Assembly (NCBI GenBank): GCA_020628975.1
Contig: JAHDEF010000072.1
Coordinates: 1-8,560 of the forward strand
Origin: Aquimarina sp.
Lineage (GTDB): Bacteria; Bacteroidota; Bacteroidia; Flavobacteriales; Flavobacteriaceae
DNA length: 8,560 nucleotides
Direction: 5' to 3'
A model generated the notes under the pieces. That model was not told where the DNA came from. It ran no database searches and was given only the letters and a program-made list of their open reading frames with translations. The position numbers were made by a program, and so were the translations under genes. Positions 7,796 through 8,560 of this stretch are shown piece by piece. Numbering within the stretch: the first letter of the stretch is position 1; each line of letters starts with the position of its first letter.

Positions 7796-7805
7796 TCACG
7801 CTAGC
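7778..7805 (+). terminator. Weak hairpin across the convergent stop codons
   Basis: GTTAGCG (7778-7784) and CGCTAGC (7799-7805) can pair as a 7-bp stem with one G-U pair and a 14-base loop, followed by TTTC on the plus strand. It spans both stop codons of the convergent genes. On the minus strand the wobble becomes an A-C mismatch and the tail is not U-rich, so it would serve mainly the receptor-kinase transcript. The short stem and poor T-tract make this a tentative call. Confidence 0.3.
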
Positions 7806-8471
7806 TTTCATATATACATCTTTTACGGGCCATTCGCTTTTATCAACTTCTACCAAGTTAATTTTTTCAGCAACATCCATTCCTTTAGTCACACGTCCAA
7901 TAATAGTATGTTCTCCATTTAAATGATTTGCCCCTTTAGGATCGACTACTATATAAAATTCCCAAGGACTCGATTTTTTTTCAGGATTACCTTTCCATAA
8001 ACGCGCCATAGCTACAGCGCCATAATGATGTTTAAATTTCGAATTGAATTCAGCTGGAATTTGAAAATCACCAATTTGCCTTTTTAGTCGGCTCATTTCC
8101 CAACCATCGCTATTACCGCCTTGAATAACAAAGCCCTTGGCTACACGATAAAAGCTTGTAGTGTTCAAAAAACCTCGTTTAACAATATGAATAAAATTAG
8201 CTCGATGTAATGGTGTTTCTTCGTAAAGTTCAATTTCAATATTTCCAAAATCAGTTTCAATGCGCACTTTATTTTCCGTGTTTTCTGCGCCATACGTTGT
8301 TAAAAAAGTAACAGCATTGTCATGTGTTATGCGTTCATCAAATTTCCTAACCTCTTTTTCTTTAACATTTGCTTGTGATGCTTTTAAAGATGCTTGTGGC
8401 GTAGTTTTTTTATCTTGACACGAAAAAAACAAGAAGCCAATAGTACTAAGAAAAGCCAATTTAGAAGTCAT
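7788..8471 (-). CDS. Lipoprotein cyclophilin-type peptidylprolyl isomerase
   Basis: Catalyses cis-trans isomerisation of prolyl bonds, probably in the periplasm, anchored by a lipid. From the ATG at 8471 the protein has 227 residues. A lipoprotein signal (MTSKLAFLSTIGFLFFSC) ends in a lipobox with C18; a low-complexity linker follows (about 19-50) and then the cyclophilin domain (about 68-225). Key residues are R109, F114 and Q117 in FYRVAKGFVIQGG, and H188 in NGEHTIIGRV. Where classical cyclophilins have a GSQFFI-like strand, this one has SPWEFYI (168-174), replacing the glutamine with E171; I recall SSPFEFYI-like variants in Bacteroidetes relatives, so activity may be retained. A longer reading from a TTG at 8507 is rejected because that TTG is part of the -7 box and it would push the lipoprotein signal inward. 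The gene overlaps the kinase tail to tail by 8 bp. Confidence 0.9.
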   Translation of the reverse strand: MTSKLAFLSTIGFLFFSCQDKKTTPQASLKASQANVKEKEVRKFDERITHDNAVTFLTTYGAENTENKVRIETDFGNIEIELYEETPLHRANFIHIVKRGFLNTTSFYRVAKGFVIQGGNSDGWEMSRLKRQIGDFQIPAEFNSKFKHHYGAVAMARLWKGNPEKKSSPWEFYIVVDPKGANHLNGEHTIIGRVTKGMDVAEKINLVEVDKSEWPVKDVYMKASVIK

Positions 8472-8473
8472 AT

Positions 8474-8560
8474 ATGCAGTTTGAAGAATTTTTAAAAAGT
8501 AGTTCAAAAATAGAAAAAATAGCGCTTACAAAAACAGCCGCTCACCGCCCAATGGCCCCT
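8474..8560 (+). CDS. N-terminal fragment, probable NUDIX CoA pyrophosphatase
   Basis: An open frame of 29 codons from an ATG to the window edge without a stop; the gene continues beyond. The peptide begins MQFEEFLKSSSKIEKIAL and reaches AAHRPMAP. This pattern (M-x-F-x-x-F-L, then KI-x-K-x-x-L, then AH-x-x-MAP) is what I remember of the N-terminus of flavobacterial CoA pyrophosphatases of the NUDIX family, which cleave CoA to 4'-phosphopantetheine and 3',5'-ADP. The NUDIX box itself would lie downstream and cannot be seen, so the product is tentative. The start codon is only 2 bp from that of the divergent isomerase. I see no clear TAnnTTTG box upstream on this strand; its promoter would have to lie in the isomerase's signal-peptide codons or further in. 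Confidence 0.65.
   Translation, partial: MQFEEFLKSSSKIEKIALTKTAAHRPMAP
8505..8532 (-). promoter_or_regulatory. Putative promoter of the peptidylprolyl isomerase
   Basis: On the minus strand the -7 box is TATTTTTG (8512 to 8505), an exact TAnnTTTG match, and TTTG (8532 to 8529) lies 16 bp upstream, slightly short of the usual spacing. Transcription would begin near 8499, giving a leader of about 28 bases before the ATG at 8471. The whole promoter lies within the first codons of the divergent gene starting at 8474. It also decides the start, because the alternative TTG is part of the -7 box itself. Confidence 0.5.

Noticed and set aside
8370..8398. Short direct repeat GATGCTT in the isomerase linker
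   Set aside because: Two 7-base copies in a low-complexity Ala/Ser/Lys linker are too short to be a meaningful element.
8472..8507. Extension of the isomerase to a TTG start at 8507
   Set aside because: The TTG belongs to the TAnnTTTG -7 box, and the extension would bury the lipoprotein signal that begins properly at the ATG at 8471.

Overview
The window is AT-rich, with tightly packed genes, almost no recognisable Shine-Dalgarno sequences, and -7 boxes of the Bacteroidetes type (TAnnTTTG). A TonB-dependent receptor with an N-terminal carboxypeptidase-regulatory-like domain, a DUF4268 protein and a lipoprotein cyclophilin all fit a member of the Flavobacteriaceae or a close relative. I see no insertion sequence, phage gene, tRNA, rRNA or CRISPR array. 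The region looks chromosomal and mostly housekeeping.

Left part (34-1878, minus strand): a likely three-gene operon, read right to left. It encodes a class I SAM-dependent methyltransferase, a ZIP-family metal transporter whose start codon overlaps the methyltransferase stop (ATGA), and, 10 bp further on, a DUF4268 protein. Diverging from it at 1944 is a THUMP-domain RNA methyltransferase of the RlmL type. The 65-bp gap between the two transcription units holds a near-perfect inverted repeat that contains a -7 box for each direction.

Central part (3269-7795, plus strand): a TonB-dependent outer-membrane receptor of 904 residues, followed after 15 bp and in the same frame by a membrane sensor histidine kinase with a TTG start. 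The kinase has a signal peptide, a YfiR-like periplasmic domain, a coiled coil of about 125 residues, one transmembrane helix and a complete HisKA/HATPase core. This receptor-kinase pair, with no SusD partner and no response regulator in the window, is the most interesting feature: it may link events at the cell envelope to a phosphorelay.

Right part (7788-8560): a lipoprotein cyclophilin-type peptidylprolyl isomerase on the minus strand overlaps the kinase tail to tail by 8 bp. Its start is best placed at 8471. An unfinished gene on the plus strand, probably a NUDIX-type CoA pyrophosphatase, starts at 8474. The two start codons lie in one palindromic octamer, CATATATG, so each gene's upstream control region must lie inside the other gene.
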